A stretch of 64,000 bases of DNA from Candidatus Chloroploca sp. Khr17 (lineage in GTDB: Bacteria > Chloroflexota > Chloroflexia > Chloroflexales > Chloroflexaceae). The DNA lies in contig NZ_RYFF01000007.1 of the NCBI RefSeq assembly GCF_004138165.1, forward strand, positions 105,186 to 169,185. Reading direction: 5' to 3'. Position 1 is the first letter of the stretch. The number at the start of each line of letters is the position of its first letter. The notes beneath the pieces were generated by a model that was not told where the DNA came from, did no database searches, and saw nothing but the letters and a program-made list of their open reading frames with translations. Made by a program: the position numbers and the translations under genes. This document shows positions 28,388 through 37,338 of this stretch, piece by piece.

Positions 28388-28876
28388 TCAACGTCTGAGC
28401 TTGAGCAGGTTGGCATAGATCACGCCACCATCAACGAGTTGCACCGGCAGCATGCTCAGGACAAACAGCAAACCGTGCTGAGTAGCAGCAATGGCAAGCA
28501 ACTGCCTCGCCAGGGAATTGGTGACACGGCTGCGTAGCAGCATCAACACCAACGTGGCAAGCAGAGAGGCCGCAACACCACCACCAGCACGACCAATATG
28601 CTGCTGCGGCGAAACATCATGGTTGACATACACACTCATTGGATACAAGCCAAAATCGACCGCATCCATCGGTGCGCCCACCGCCTTGGACGAGACGATA
28701 TGCCCGACGACGTGGGCAAAATCGGCAGTATACCAGAGTCCACCGGCGGCAATGCCCAGCACAGCGCGGCGTTCGCGGGCCACAAGGGCAACGACAAGTG
28801 CGGACAAGAGACCGGCCCCGAGAGACGTGGGCCGCATCGTGACAGGGACACCAAGCAACGAAAGGTTTATGTGCAT
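28388..28876 (-). CDS. Degenerate M50 (site-2 protease)-like membrane protein
   Basis: 162 residues, several hydrophobic segments. The layout follows small M50 metalloproteases: FAHVVGHIVSSKAVGAPMD occupies the place of the HExxH zinc motif and its following G-x-P strand, HDVSPQQHIGRAGGGVAAS resembles the membrane-entry loop, and LPVQLVDGG matches the LDGG zinc-ligand motif near the C-terminus. The catalytic glutamate is valine (HVVGH), so hydrolysis is unlikely. The start at 28876 has AGGAAAACGTG upstream; the frame is open further upstream through GC-rich repeats, which I exclude. Family assignment is inference from motif order. Confidence 0.6.
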   Translation of the reverse strand: MHINLSLLGVPVTMRPTSLGAGLLSALVVALVARERRAVLGIAAGGLWYTADFAHVVGHIVSSKAVGAPMDAVDFGLYPMSVYVNHDVSPQQHIGRAGGGVAASLLATLVLMLLRSRVTNSLARQLLAIAATQHGLLFVLSMLPVQLVDGGVIYANLLKLRR

Positions 28877-28890
28877 CACGTTTTCCTGTA

Positions 28891-29023
28891 GGGGCACGGC
28901 AGCGCCGTGCCCTCCCACCAGGCACGGCACTGCCGTGCCCCCACCGCCGTGCCCACCCACCGGCCACGGCAGCGCCGTGCCCCCACCGCCGTACCCTCCC
29001 ACCAGGCACGGCGCTGCCGTGCC
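28891..29023. repeat. Cluster of four GGCACGGC-type palindromes
   Basis: Palindromes start at about 28891, 28921, 28962 and 29004, separated by near-identical C-rich spacers (CCCACCGCCGT.CCC.CCCACC). They lie between the M50-like gene and the end of the glycosyltransferase gene. They match the two palindromes between icd and nuoA. Confidence 0.75.
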
Positions 29024-30439
29024 CTACCCGATCCGTTGGGCGATACTTGCCAGTACCACCTGATCATCTTCGGTCAAACCAAGCTCGGCCATGGCCGTGG
29101 CAACCCGTTTGATCAACGGATTAACGTCGTCCTCGGCAGGAGGGTGAGGGTGGCGCGGGACGGCAGGGGCGAGGTGGACAGAAAGATCAAGCGACGCTGG
29201 GGTCACATCCCAGAGCGGGGCGTTGCGATAGCGTTGCACAACGGGCCAGCCATACCAATAGGCCAGTGTGCGCATATAGGCGAGCGCCGCCCCTGCTAAC
29301 GTATGTTCAGTCGCAACATACGCACGGGCCCGGGCACCAAGCGCCTGCGCCAGATCTGCCTGGCCCAACAAGAGTTGGCAATAGGCGAGGATCTGGTCGC
29401 GCTCGGCAGGCCCCGGGTCGACTTGCGCAGCCACACCCGCCGGTAGTTCAGCAAACGAACCCACGGCACTCACGAGGGTAGGACGACCTGCACCAAGCAG
29501 GCGCAAGAGGCTTGCACTCGTCTCACCGCCAGTTGGGTAGCGCAGATTCACACAGAGATCAGCCGCAGCCACATAGGCCTCAAACTCTTCACGTGGCACA
29601 TGGCCGGTCACAATGACCGCATCGCCAAGGCGCAAACGCTCGATCAGGCTCATCAGATCGTAGTTTGGCGACACACTGCCCACCAGAAGATAGCGCACAT
29701 CAAGCCCCTGGGCACGCAGATCACCGAGCACGCGCAACGTCGGCTCGACCCGCTTCCAGGCATTGATATGCCCAAAACTCGCCAGCAAGAGCGCATCCGG
29801 TGGCAAGCCAAGGAAGGCACGGGCCGCAGCACGCTCTACCGGTGGCGGCAACGGCACCCCCATTGGCACAATCGCCACCGGAAGATCGGGGCGCAACGCG
29901 ACAACATGCTGCTGGACATAGCGACTATGCACAAGCAAGCCTCGGGCCGCAGCGAGGACAGGCTCACACAAAGGAAAGTCAAAAGCCGCATCGGTAAAAC
30001 GCGAGCGAATCATCAGTTGCGCCATGTGTGCGCCCGCATCGCCATAGCGTGCCTCCATCGCCCGCACATACTGCTGAATATCACGGCCCACATTCGCCGC
30101 GTACCAGAGCATAAAATGGTGCAACACGAGATCATGGAGCACAATCACCCCCGGCAAGCGGCGCGCCTGGCGCCAGATCGCGGCGTGAGCCGGACTGTTG
30201 CCCATATGATAGACCAGCGCATCAAACGGGCGGCGGCGCGCCTCACGTTCAAGCCGGCGGATCGGGAGAACGTCGAGATGGCTGTGCAAGGCTGGATTAG
30301 TTGGCTTGAGACCATCTTCCACAAAAAGGGTGACATCAGCATACTGCCCAAGATAGGGCAGCAACTCTTCACTATAATCAGAAATCCCCGAAGGAGCGGG
30401 GTTGACTGGTGAGCAATAGGCAATTCGTGGGATATTCAT
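29024..30439 (-). CDS. GT4-family glycosyltransferase
   Basis: 471 residues. The N-terminal Rossmann domain starts IAYCSPVNPAPSGISDYSEELLPYL, with the glycine-rich acceptor loop typical of GT4 enzymes. The C-terminal donor domain has LLASFGHINAWKRVEP, YLLVGSVSP, VTGHVPREEFEAYVAAADLCVN and the catalytic E-x7-type motif PTGGETSASLLRLLGAGRP. It is a cytoplasmic retaining transferase using a nucleotide sugar; acceptor unknown. It is divergent from gltB. The last ~40 residues (HPHPPAEDDVN and after) extend beyond the usual domain. Confidence 0.85.
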   Translation of the reverse strand: MNIPRIAYCSPVNPAPSGISDYSEELLPYLGQYADVTLFVEDGLKPTNPALHSHLDVLPIRRLEREARRRPFDALVYHMGNSPAHAAIWRQARRLPGVIVLHDLVLHHFMLWYAANVGRDIQQYVRAMEARYGDAGAHMAQLMIRSRFTDAAFDFPLCEPVLAAARGLLVHSRYVQQHVVALRPDLPVAIVPMGVPLPPPVERAAARAFLGLPPDALLLASFGHINAWKRVEPTLRVLGDLRAQGLDVRYLLVGSVSPNYDLMSLIERLRLGDAVIVTGHVPREEFEAYVAAADLCVNLRYPTGGETSASLLRLLGAGRPTLVSAVGSFAELPAGVAAQVDPGPAERDQILAYCQLLLGQADLAQALGARARAYVATEHTLAGAALAYMRTLAYWYGWPVVQRYRNAPLWDVTPASLDLSVHLAPAVPRHPHPPAEDDVNPLIKRVATAMAELGLTEDDQVVLASIAQRIG

Positions 30440-30492
30440 GGCATTGCTATTGTACCATACGGTTTTTAAGGGCGGTCGCCCTCAAAACCCAG

Positions 30493-30545
30493 GCTTGTGC
30501 TGGCGAAAACGGCCAGCTTCGCTGGCCGTTTTCGCCAGCACAAGC
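30493..30545. repeat. 25-bp palindrome between divergent genes (CCAGC-loop-GCTGG family)
   Basis: Perfect arms starting GCTTGTGCTGGCGAAAACGG with loop TTC (30518-30520). Because the flanking genes diverge, it cannot be a normal terminator for either, which suggests it is a dispersed repeat. It is nearly the same as the hairpin after korC. Confidence 0.7.
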
Positions 30546-30565
30546 AAGATTTTTGGAGCCATCCC

Positions 30566-30603
30566 CCTTTTGCACAACCCCTGTACGCGGGTTGTGCAAA
30601 AGG
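30566..30603. repeat. 15-bp hairpin upstream of the gltB promoter
   Basis: CCTTTTGCACAACCC and GGGTTGTGCAAAAGG with an 8-base loop end 11 bases before the -35 box of gltB. It could be a protein-binding site or a protective hairpin; no factor is apparent. Confidence 0.6.
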
Positions 30604-30614
30604 TACAAAACGAC

Positions 30615-30643
30615 TTGACAACTTTTGGCATGCATTGTATAGT
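30615..30643 (+). promoter_or_regulatory. Sigma-70 type promoter of gltB
   Basis: TTGACA at 30615-30620 and TATAGT at 30638-30643 with a 17-bp spacer. The expected transcript has a leader of about 150 nt before the GTG at 30800. Confidence 0.8.
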
Positions 30644-30690
30644 AGCCAACAATACTATCCGGCAAAACTACCACATCCTAGTGCGACAAT

Positions 30691-30747
30691 GGCGCTCGTC
30701 AATTGCTCAGTGATCTGAGTTTGGCGAGCGCCTGTTTGTAGGTTTTT
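30691..30747 (+). promoter_or_regulatory. Leader hairpin with T-run in the gltB 5' region (possible attenuator)
   Basis: GGCGCTCG (30691-30698) pairs with CGAGCGCC (30725-30732), enclosing a small CTCAG/CTGAG stem, and GGTTTTT follows at 30741. It lies inside the predicted leader, so it could end transcripts early. No ligand-binding fold is recognised. Confidence 0.5.
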
Positions 30748-30799
30748 CCTCGGTCCAACGTTTCAACGGTTCGACACTCTACTAGTAAGGTGAATAAGC

Positions 30800-33700
30800 G
30801 TGAACAATCTCCCTGCGCGAGTGACTGAGAGTCTGTATGACCCACGCTTTGAGCGTGATGCCTGTGGGATCGGCTTTGTTGCCCAAATTAATGGGCATCC
30901 TGGTCACGAGATTCTAGCGATGGCTCTTGAGGCGTTGGGTAATCTTGAGCATCGCGGGGCAGTCGCCGATGATGCCAAGACAGGTGATGGTGCAGGGGTA
31001 TTGATTCAGATTCCACGGGAATTTGTGCAACGTGAGTTGCGACGCCTGAATATCGGGGCTGATCCATCCACAGTTGCCCTGGGGATGTTTTTTTTCCCGG
31101 CTGAAGCTGAGGCCCACGCAGCAGCACGAGCGGTGGTTGCCCGCGAGCTCGAGGCCCATAGCCTCCGTTTGCTTGGGTGGCGAGAGGTACCCGTTGACCC
31201 CGAGGCACTTGGTGAACGCGCCCGCGAGGCGATGCCTGCCATTGATCAGGCGTTGATCGCCCCGACCAATGGGCTCGATGAACTGGCTTTTGAGCGGACA
31301 CTCTTTATTGCCCGCAAGGCGATGGAGCAGGATTTTGCCCGCGAGGGGCTCGCAGCCTATGTCCCTTCCCTCTCGTGTCGTACGGTGGTCTATAAGGGTC
31401 TGCTACTGGGAACGACGCTAAAGCAGTTTTATCCCGATCTGAGCGACCCAAGCGTGAAGACGGCCCTGGCCGTCTATCATCAACGCTATTCGACCAATAC
31501 CTTCCCGACCTGGGAACGCGCTCAGCCCTTCCGCATGCTTTCGCACAACGGCGAGATCAATACGGTGCAGGGCAATGCCAATTGGATGCACGCCCGCCAG
31601 GCGGTGCTGCACCTGCCGGCCGATTTTCTTGAAGTAGCCGTCGATGGGCCGTCTGCCCTCAATCCCGTGCTTGATGATACTGGCTCAGACTCGGGGATGC
31701 TCGATAATACGCTCGAGTTGCTGGTGCTCGCCGGACGCGATGTTCGCCACGCGCTGGCAATGCTTGTGCCCGAGGCATGGGAGAAGATTCCTGATATGAG
31801 CCCGGCCCTCCGTGCGTTTTATCAGTACCACGCCTGTCTTGTTGAACCGTGGGACGGTCCGGCGGCGCTGACTTTCTCAGATGGGCGCATTGTGGGAACC
31901 TCCCTCGACCGCAATGGTCTGCGCCCGGCCCGCTATATCATCACCGATGATGGCCTGGTGATCTCGGGGTCTGAGGTAGGTGCGGTTGCCATTGATGGGG
32001 CGCGCGTTGTCCATAAGGGCAAGCTTGGCCCTGGGCAGATGATTGCCGTCGATACAGCCACCGGGCGCTTCTTTACCGATGAGGAGGTAAAAGACTATCT
32101 GGCCCAGCAGCAACCGTATGAGGCCTGGGTCGGGCAACATTTGCGCCGGATGGCCCAGGTGGCCGAAGAGGTCCGCAATGCCGGAGGCGATACGCCTGCC
32201 CTGCCCTACCCCTCGGCGGCAATCCTTCAGCCATTGCAACAGGCCTTTGGCTATACGAGCGAAGAATTGAATGTAGTGCTGAAGCCGATGGGCATCACCG
32301 GGCAAGAGCCGGTTGGTTCGATGGGTGATGACACCCCTGCGGCGGTGCTATCAGCGTTTGAACTGGGCCGCCCGCTCTTCCAGTATTTCAAGCAGCGTTT
32401 TGCGGAAGTGACCAACCCACCGATCGACTCGCTCCGCGAAGAACTCGTGATGTCGCTGAGTGTCGCGGTTGGTCGTCGGCGCAATCTGCTCAAAGCCACT
32501 CCTGAACACGCTCATCTGCTCGAACTCAATTCGCCGATCTTGACCGATCGCGAGCTCGCCGCGCTGCGGGCAAATGGCGATCCGCTGCTGCCCGTGGCTA
32601 CCGTGTCTGCCTTGATGCCCCTTGGGGCATCGTTGCAACAGGCCGTCGAGCACCTCTGTGCCAGCGCCGAGCAAGCGGTGCGCAACGGGGCCGCCGTCGT
32701 GATTGTTAGCGATCAGGGCGTCGATGCCGCGCATGCGCCGATTCCGGCCCTGCTCGCCGTGAGTGCCGTTCATCATCACCTGATCCGGACGGGGCTGCGT
32801 ACGCTCTGTAGTTTGCTGGCGGAGACCGGTGAGATGCGCGAGGTGCATCATCTGGCTTGTCTCGTTGGGTATGGGGCCGAGGCGGTCAATCCGTATCTCG
32901 CCCTGGCGAGTGTGCGCCAACTCGCCCTCGAGCGCGATGCGGTCAAGCAGCGCGCCAGTGCCCCCATCGGGGCCGATGATCCGCTGATTGCCGCGCCGCG
33001 AGCCCATTCGCTGAGCCTCGAAGCCGAACGCAATGTGATCAAGGCCCTCGAAAAAGGCCTGCTCAAAATTATGTCCAAGATGGGCATTTCAACCCTCGAT
33101 AGCTACTGCGGTGCCCAGATCTTCGAGGCGCTCGGCATTGAACAAGCCCTGGTTGATCGCTGTTTTACCGGGACACCAACGCGCATCGGGGGCATTGGCT
33201 TCGCCCGCCTTGAGCAAGATGTACGTGCCCGTCATCGCAAGGCCTTTGCGTCTGAAGAGCGTGACGGCGTGGCGATCTTGCCCCATCCGGGCTTTTACAA
33301 GTACAAGAAGGATGGCGAGTACCACGCCTTTAGCCCGCCCGTGGTACACGCGCTGCAGAAGGCCGCCAAGAACCCCTATGCCCTGAACGGCGATAGCCAC
33401 GGGCCGGGGGTGAGCGCCGAAGGCTATGCAATCTATCGTACCTATGCCGATCTGGTCAATGGCCGCCCGGCCACCGATCCGCGCGATCTGCTCGAGTTTG
33501 TGCCCGCTGGTGCGCCGGTGCCACTTGATGAGGTCGAGTCAATCGAGGCGATTGTGCAACGCTTCAGTACGGCGGCGATGAGTCACGGGTCAACTAGCAG
33601 CGAGGCCCACGAAACACTGGCGATTGCAATGAATCGCCTCGGTGGGGCAAGCAATTCTGGTGAAGGTGGCGAGGATGCCGAACGCCTCAAGGACGAACGC

Positions 33701-35449
33701 AATTCCAAGATCAAGCAGGTTGCCTCGGGACGTTTCGGCGTCACCCCTGGCTACCTCGCAAGTGCCAGTGAGCTGCAGATCAAGATGGCGCAGGGTTCAA
33801 AACCCGGTGAGGGTGGTCAACTCCCCGGCCATAAGGTCAATGAGGAGATCGCCCGGATTCGCCATACGGTGCCCGGCGTGGCCTTGATTTCGCCCCCACC
33901 CCACCACGACATCTACAGCATCGAAGACCTGGCCCAGTTGATCTATGATCTCAAGCAAGTGAATCCGGACGCGCGCGTCTCGGTCAAGTTGGTGGCAACG
34001 TCGGGCGTGGGCACCATTGCCGCCGGTGTCGCCAAAGGCTATGCCGATACGATCCTGATTAGTGGTCACTCGGGTGGTACCGGTGCTTCGCCACTCAGCA
34101 GCATCAAAAATGCCGGGTTGCCCTGGGAACTGGGCCTCGCCGAAACCCAGCAGACCCTGGTGCTCAACGGGTTGCGTGGCCGCGTGCGCCTCCGGGCAGA
34201 TGGGGGCCTCAAGACCGGGCGCGATGTGGTGATCGCCGCGATGCTCGGGGCCGACGAATATTCGTTTGGGACAGCCGCCCTGGTCGCCGAGGGCTGCATT
34301 ATGGCCCGCGCCTGCCACAATAATACGTGTCCCGTGGGCATTGCAACCCAGCGCGCTGAACTGCGCTCCAAGTTCCCAGGCAAACCCGAGATGGTCATGG
34401 CCTTCTTCCGCTATCTCGCCCAGGAAGTGCGTGAGTGGCTCGCAAGCCTGGGGTTGCGCTCGCTTGATGAGGCCATCGGGCGCAGCAACCTGCTCCGCCA
34501 GCGCCAGGTCGGGTACGCTGGCCCTGACTCGCTTGATCTGACGCCGGTGATTGGCGCAGCCCACATTGTCCCTGGGGCCGAGCTCAAGCATGCAGGCGGG
34601 CGCAACCCCCTGCCAGCGATGGAGAGCCTCAATGATCGCATTATGCACGATACCCGTGCGGCCCTCGCTGCACGTGGGCCAGTGACACTCACCTACGAGG
34701 TTCATAGCCGCGACCGCTCGGTGGGCACGCGCTTGGCCGGGGCGATTGGGCAGATCTACGGCGACAAGGGGCTGCCTCCCTCCACCATCAGGATCAACCT
34801 CCGTGGGAGTGCCGGGCAGAGTTTTGGGGCTTTCAATGCCCCCGGGGTTGACCTGCTCTTGACTGGCGATGCCAACGATTATGTTGGCAAAGGCATGGCG
34901 GGAGGAAGCATCGTCATTGCCCCTGACCCCAAAGCTCGCTTTGCATCACACGAAAATGTGATTGCAGGCAATACGCTGCTCTATGGCGCGACCGGGGGCG
35001 AACTCTACGCTGCTGGTCAGGTGGGCGAACGGTTTGCTGTACGCAATTCAGGGGCGGTTGCGGTTGTCGAAGGTGTTGGCGATCACGGGTGTGAGTATAT
35101 GACGGGTGGCCTTGTGGTCATCCTCGGTGGTACCGGACGCAACTTCGGGGCCGGTATGACCGGTGGCCTTGCGTATGTGCTCGATGAAGCCGGCCATTTT
35201 GCCCAGCGCTATAATCCCCAGTTGATCGAGTTGCGCTCGATGAGCACCCGTGACGAAGCCCAGGTGCAGACCTTGATCCGCCGCCACGTCGAGTTGACCG
35301 GAAGCTCGCGGGGCGCGGAAGTCCTCGCCCGCTGGGAGGTCTATCGTAGCCTCTTCCGCGTTGCCGTGCCACGCGACGCGGTGGCAAAGATCGAGAATGC
35401 GAGCGAAGGCACCGAAGAGATCAAATCAGCTTCGGCCCGCGCAGCCTGA
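30800..35449 (+). CDS. gltB: Glutamate synthase large subunit
   Basis: 1549 residues. The N-terminal class-II amidotransferase begins at Cys22 (ERDACGIGFVAQI), the nucleophile exposed after removal of a short propeptide. The central domain and the FMN-binding synthase domain follow (KLVATSGVGTIAAGVAKGYAD, ISGHSGGTGASP), with [3Fe-4S] cysteines in ARACHNNTCPVGIATQ. The C-terminal GltB beta-helix has GSAGQSFGAF and GGTGRNFGAGMTGG. It makes two glutamates from glutamine and 2-oxoglutarate. GTG start with AAGGTGA upstream. No gltD lies next to it, so reduced ferredoxin or a distant GltD may be the donor. Confidence 0.95.
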   Translation: MNNLPARVTESLYDPRFERDACGIGFVAQINGHPGHEILAMALEALGNLEHRGAVADDAKTGDGAGVLIQIPREFVQRELRRLNIGADPSTVALGMFFFPAEAEAHAAARAVVARELEAHSLRLLGWREVPVDPEALGERAREAMPAIDQALIAPTNGLDELAFERTLFIARKAMEQDFAREGLAAYVPSLSCRTVVYKGLLLGTTLKQFYPDLSDPSVKTALAVYHQRYSTNTFPTWERAQPFRMLSHNGEINTVQGNANWMHARQAVLHLPADFLEVAVDGPSALNPVLDDTGSDSGMLDNTLELLVLAGRDVRHALAMLVPEAWEKIPDMSPALRAFYQYHACLVEPWDGPAALTFSDGRIVGTSLDRNGLRPARYIITDDGLVISGSEVGAVAIDGARVVHKGKLGPGQMIAVDTATGRFFTDEEVKDYLAQQQPYEAWVGQHLRRMAQVAEEVRNAGGDTPALPYPSAAILQPLQQAFGYTSEELNVVLKPMGITGQEPVGSMGDDTPAAVLSAFELGRPLFQYFKQRFAEVTNPPIDSLREELVMSLSVAVGRRRNLLKATPEHAHLLELNSPILTDRELAALRANGDPLLPVATVSALMPLGASLQQAVEHLCASAEQAVRNGAAVVIVSDQGVDAAHAPIPALLAVSAVHHHLIRTGLRTLCSLLAETGEMREVHHLACLVGYGAEAVNPYLALASVRQLALERDAVKQRASAPIGADDPLIAAPRAHSLSLEAERNVIKALEKGLLKIMSKMGISTLDSYCGAQIFEALGIEQALVDRCFTGTPTRIGGIGFARLEQDVRARHRKAFASEERDGVAILPHPGFYKYKKDGEYHAFSPPVVHALQKAAKNPYALNGDSHGPGVSAEGYAIYRTYADLVNGRPATDPRDLLEFVPAGAPVPLDEVESIEAIVQRFSTAAMSHGSTSSEAHETLAIAMNRLGGASNSGEGGEDAERLKDERNSKIKQVASGRFGVTPGYLASASELQIKMAQGSKPGEGGQLPGHKVNEEIARIRHTVPGVALISPPPHHDIYSIEDLAQLIYDLKQVNPDARVSVKLVATSGVGTIAAGVAKGYADTILISGHSGGTGASPLSSIKNAGLPWELGLAETQQTLVLNGLRGRVRLRADGGLKTGRDVVIAAMLGADEYSFGTAALVAEGCIMARACHNNTCPVGIATQRAELRSKFPGKPEMVMAFFRYLAQEVREWLASLGLRSLDEAIGRSNLLRQRQVGYAGPDSLDLTPVIGAAHIVPGAELKHAGGRNPLPAMESLNDRIMHDTRAALAARGPVTLTYEVHSRDRSVGTRLAGAIGQIYGDKGLPPSTIRINLRGSAGQSFGAFNAPGVDLLLTGDANDYVGKGMAGGSIVIAPDPKARFASHENVIAGNTLLYGATGGELYAAGQVGERFAVRNSGAVAVVEGVGDHGCEYMTGGLVVILGGTGRNFGAGMTGGLAYVLDEAGHFAQRYNPQLIELRSMSTRDEAQVQTLIRRHVELTGSSRGAEVLARWEVYRSLFRVAVPRDAVAKIENASEGTEEIKSASARAA

Positions 35450-35559
35450 TCACGCTCGACTGATTGTGTGGTATAAAAGGTATTGCTGCTAGGCCTGTGA
35501 GGTCTGATGCAGATAACAGCGTGACTTTTGCGCTAGGGCGAAACAGCGTAAGGAGACCT

Positions 35560-35682
35560 ATGGCCTGGCTTGGTTTGCTTGTTTTGATGGTGTGCATTGC
35601 TGCACTCCCTGGGATTTCCGTTTACCTCGAGTCAATCCGTTCCAATCAAGCATCTGATCTACCCGAAGGCGACGCTTCATAG
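35560..35682 (+). CDS. Small 40-residue single-helix membrane peptide
   Basis: Starts MAWLGLLVLMVCIAALPGIS and ends in an acidic hydrophilic tail (ASDLPEGDAS). An excellent ribosome site, AAGGAGACCT, directly precedes the ATG, which is the main support for translation. One hydrophobic helix is predicted, with the N-terminus at the membrane. I do not recognise a family. It lies between gltB and the exopolysaccharide set, and its stop codon overlaps a 14-bp hairpin. Confidence 0.5.
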   Translation: MAWLGLLVLMVCIAALPGISVYLESIRSNQASDLPEGDAS

Positions 35683-35709
35683 CTTCTCTGGTGCGCCAGA
35701 GAAGCTATG
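35678..35709. terminator. 14-bp hairpin at the end of the small ORF
   Basis: CATAGCTTCTCTGG / CCAGAGAAGCTATG with loop TGCG. A second, longer hairpin follows at 35725, and a possible -10 (TACAAT at 35711-35716) lies between them. Confidence 0.55.
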
Positions 35710-35724
35710 GTACAATAATCTTGC

Positions 35725-35768
35725 CTTCGCTGGAAAAAACCAGCTATGCTGGCTTTTTTCCAGCGAAG
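35725..35768. terminator. A/T-bearing hairpin upstream of the sugar transferase gene
   Basis: CTTCGCTGGAAAAAACCAGC pairs with GCTGGCTTTTTTCCAGCGAA across a TAT loop, one bulged C. The T6 run lies inside the arm, so it could act as a terminator in either direction. It shares the CCAGC/GCTGG core of the hairpin family. Confidence 0.6.
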
Positions 35769-35810
35769 ATGTTGCGTGAGCGGGTCTAAACCCGAAGACA
35801 GGAGGCCTGG

Positions 35811-37322
35811 ATGGATCAAAGCATCCGTCACCCTACCGGGCCGACACTGGTTGTGGAGACTGAACAAAAGAGTATCCGTCGCAGCCGACATTTCACTGCA
35901 CTCGGGATGTTGCTCTGGGATCTGGCCCTCATTCTCGCGAGTGTGGTTTTTGCCTACTGGTTACGTTATACGGCGAGCTGGCCTGAACCTTTTGACCGCA
36001 TTGTTTCGGAAGTAGCAACCCAGAATCAGGTCGAATTTGAGGCTTTTTTGCCGATTTTTTTGCCCATGATGGTATTGCTTGCCTTCCAGTTTGGTCGGCG
36101 TGGGCTCTATCAGTTATCTCCTCGCCTCAGTTTGCTCGATCAAATAGGCATTATTGTGAGCAGTACCCTCACGGTGATCGCCTTCCTGATTGTGGTCGTC
36201 TTTCTCTACAAGCCTTTTTACTATTCACGGCTGATCTTTGCCTTTACCGGGGCAACGATCATCCTGCTGCTCTCGGTGTGGCGGGTCATCCGTACCGGCG
36301 TGCAGCACTGGCAATGGTCACGCGGGATTGGGCAGGAACGGGTGCTTGTGGTCGGCGGAAGCGGGCTCGGCCAGGATGTGATGAATGGGATTGTGAGTTC
36401 GCCGGGCCTTGGCTATGCGCTCGCTGGCTATCTCAATGATCGTCCGGTCGTGGAAAATGGACGGGCGACCCGCGTCTATCGGCACCTGGGTGATTTTAAT
36501 GACCTCGAGCAAGCGATCCGCGCAAGCAACTCGCAACAGGTCATTCTTGCGCTGCCCTTCTGGGAACAGGGGCGACTGCCCGAGTTCGTCATGATCTGTG
36601 AGCGCCTCGGGGTCGAGTATCTGCTTGCGCCCGATTTTTATCAACTCAGTTTTGATCGGGTTGATCTGCATCAACTCAGTGGCGTGCCGCTCTTGCGGCC
36701 CAAAGAGATCCGGTTGCAGGGGATTAATCTGACGATTAAACGGGTGATGGATGTCGCCCTTGTGCTTGCCCTTGCCCCTGTGATCCTGCTGATTGGGGCG
36801 CTTGTGGCCCTGCTCGTGCGGCTTGACTCGCACGGGCCAGTGATCTTTCGCCAGCAACGCGTCGGACGAGGGGGCGCGATCTTCAATTGCTATAAGTTTC
36901 GTACGATGGTGCCTGATGCCGAGGCGCGCAAAGCTGAACTGGCCCACCACAATGATGCCGATGGTCCGCTCTTCAAAATGCGCGACGATCCCCGCATTAC
37001 CCGGATCGGACACATCTTGCGCCGTAGCAGCCTCGATGAACTGCCCCAGCTCTGGAATGTGCTCCGTGGCGAGATGAGCCTGATCGGGCCTCGCCCGGCC
37101 CTGCCAGACGAGGTCGCACGCTATGAGCCGTGGCATCGCCGCCGCCTAGAGGTGATGCCTGGCTGCGCTGGCATTGTGCAGGCCCTCGGGCGCAGCGATA
37201 TGTCGTTTGATGAACAGGTGCGGCTCGATATCTATTACGCCGAAAACTGGTCGGTCAGTATGGATATCCGCATTCTGTTGATGGTCATCCCGGCCGTGAT
37301 CGGGGGGCGTGGTGCCTACTAA
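35811..37322 (+). CDS. Undecaprenyl-phosphate sugar phosphotransferase (WcaJ/WbaP-like)
   Basis: 503 residues. Several N-terminal membrane helices are followed by a nucleotide-binding-like CoA-binding region ([18 protein letters not shown]) and the catalytic bacterial sugar transferase domain: [76 protein letters not shown]. It moves a sugar-1-phosphate from a nucleotide sugar to the lipid carrier, the first step of a polysaccharide repeat unit. GGAGG lies before the ATG. It heads a four-gene set with the next three genes. Confidence 0.93.
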   Translation: MDQSIRHPTGPTLVVETEQKSIRRSRHFTALGMLLWDLALILASVVFAYWLRYTASWPEPFDRIVSEVATQNQVEFEAFLPIFLPMMVLLAFQFGRRGLYQLSPRLSLLDQIGIIVSSTLTVIAFLIVVVFLYKPFYYSRLIFAFTGATIILLLSVWRVIRTGVQHWQWSRGIGQERVLVVGGSGLGQDVMNGIVSSPGLGYALAGYLNDRPVVENGRATRVYRHLGDFNDLEQAIRASNSQQVILALPFWEQGRLPEFVMICERLGVEYLLAPDFYQLSFDRVDLHQLSGVPLLRPKEIRLQGINLTIKRVMDVALVLALAPVILLIGALVALLVRLDSHGPVIFRQQRVGRGGAIFNCYKFRTMVPDAEARKAELAHHNDADGPLFKMRDDPRITRIGHILRRSSLDELPQLWNVLRGEMSLIGPRPALPDEVARYEPWHRRRLEVMPGCAGIVQALGRSDMSFDEQVRLDIYYAENWSVSMDIRILLMVIPAVIGGRGAY

Positions 37323-37338
37323 GAGAGGAGCGGGTCTG

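Noticed and set aside
28891..29023. Short repeats with spacers that might suggest a CRISPR array
   Set aside because: The repeats are palindromes of varying centre, the spacers are nearly identical to each other, and no cas genes are present.
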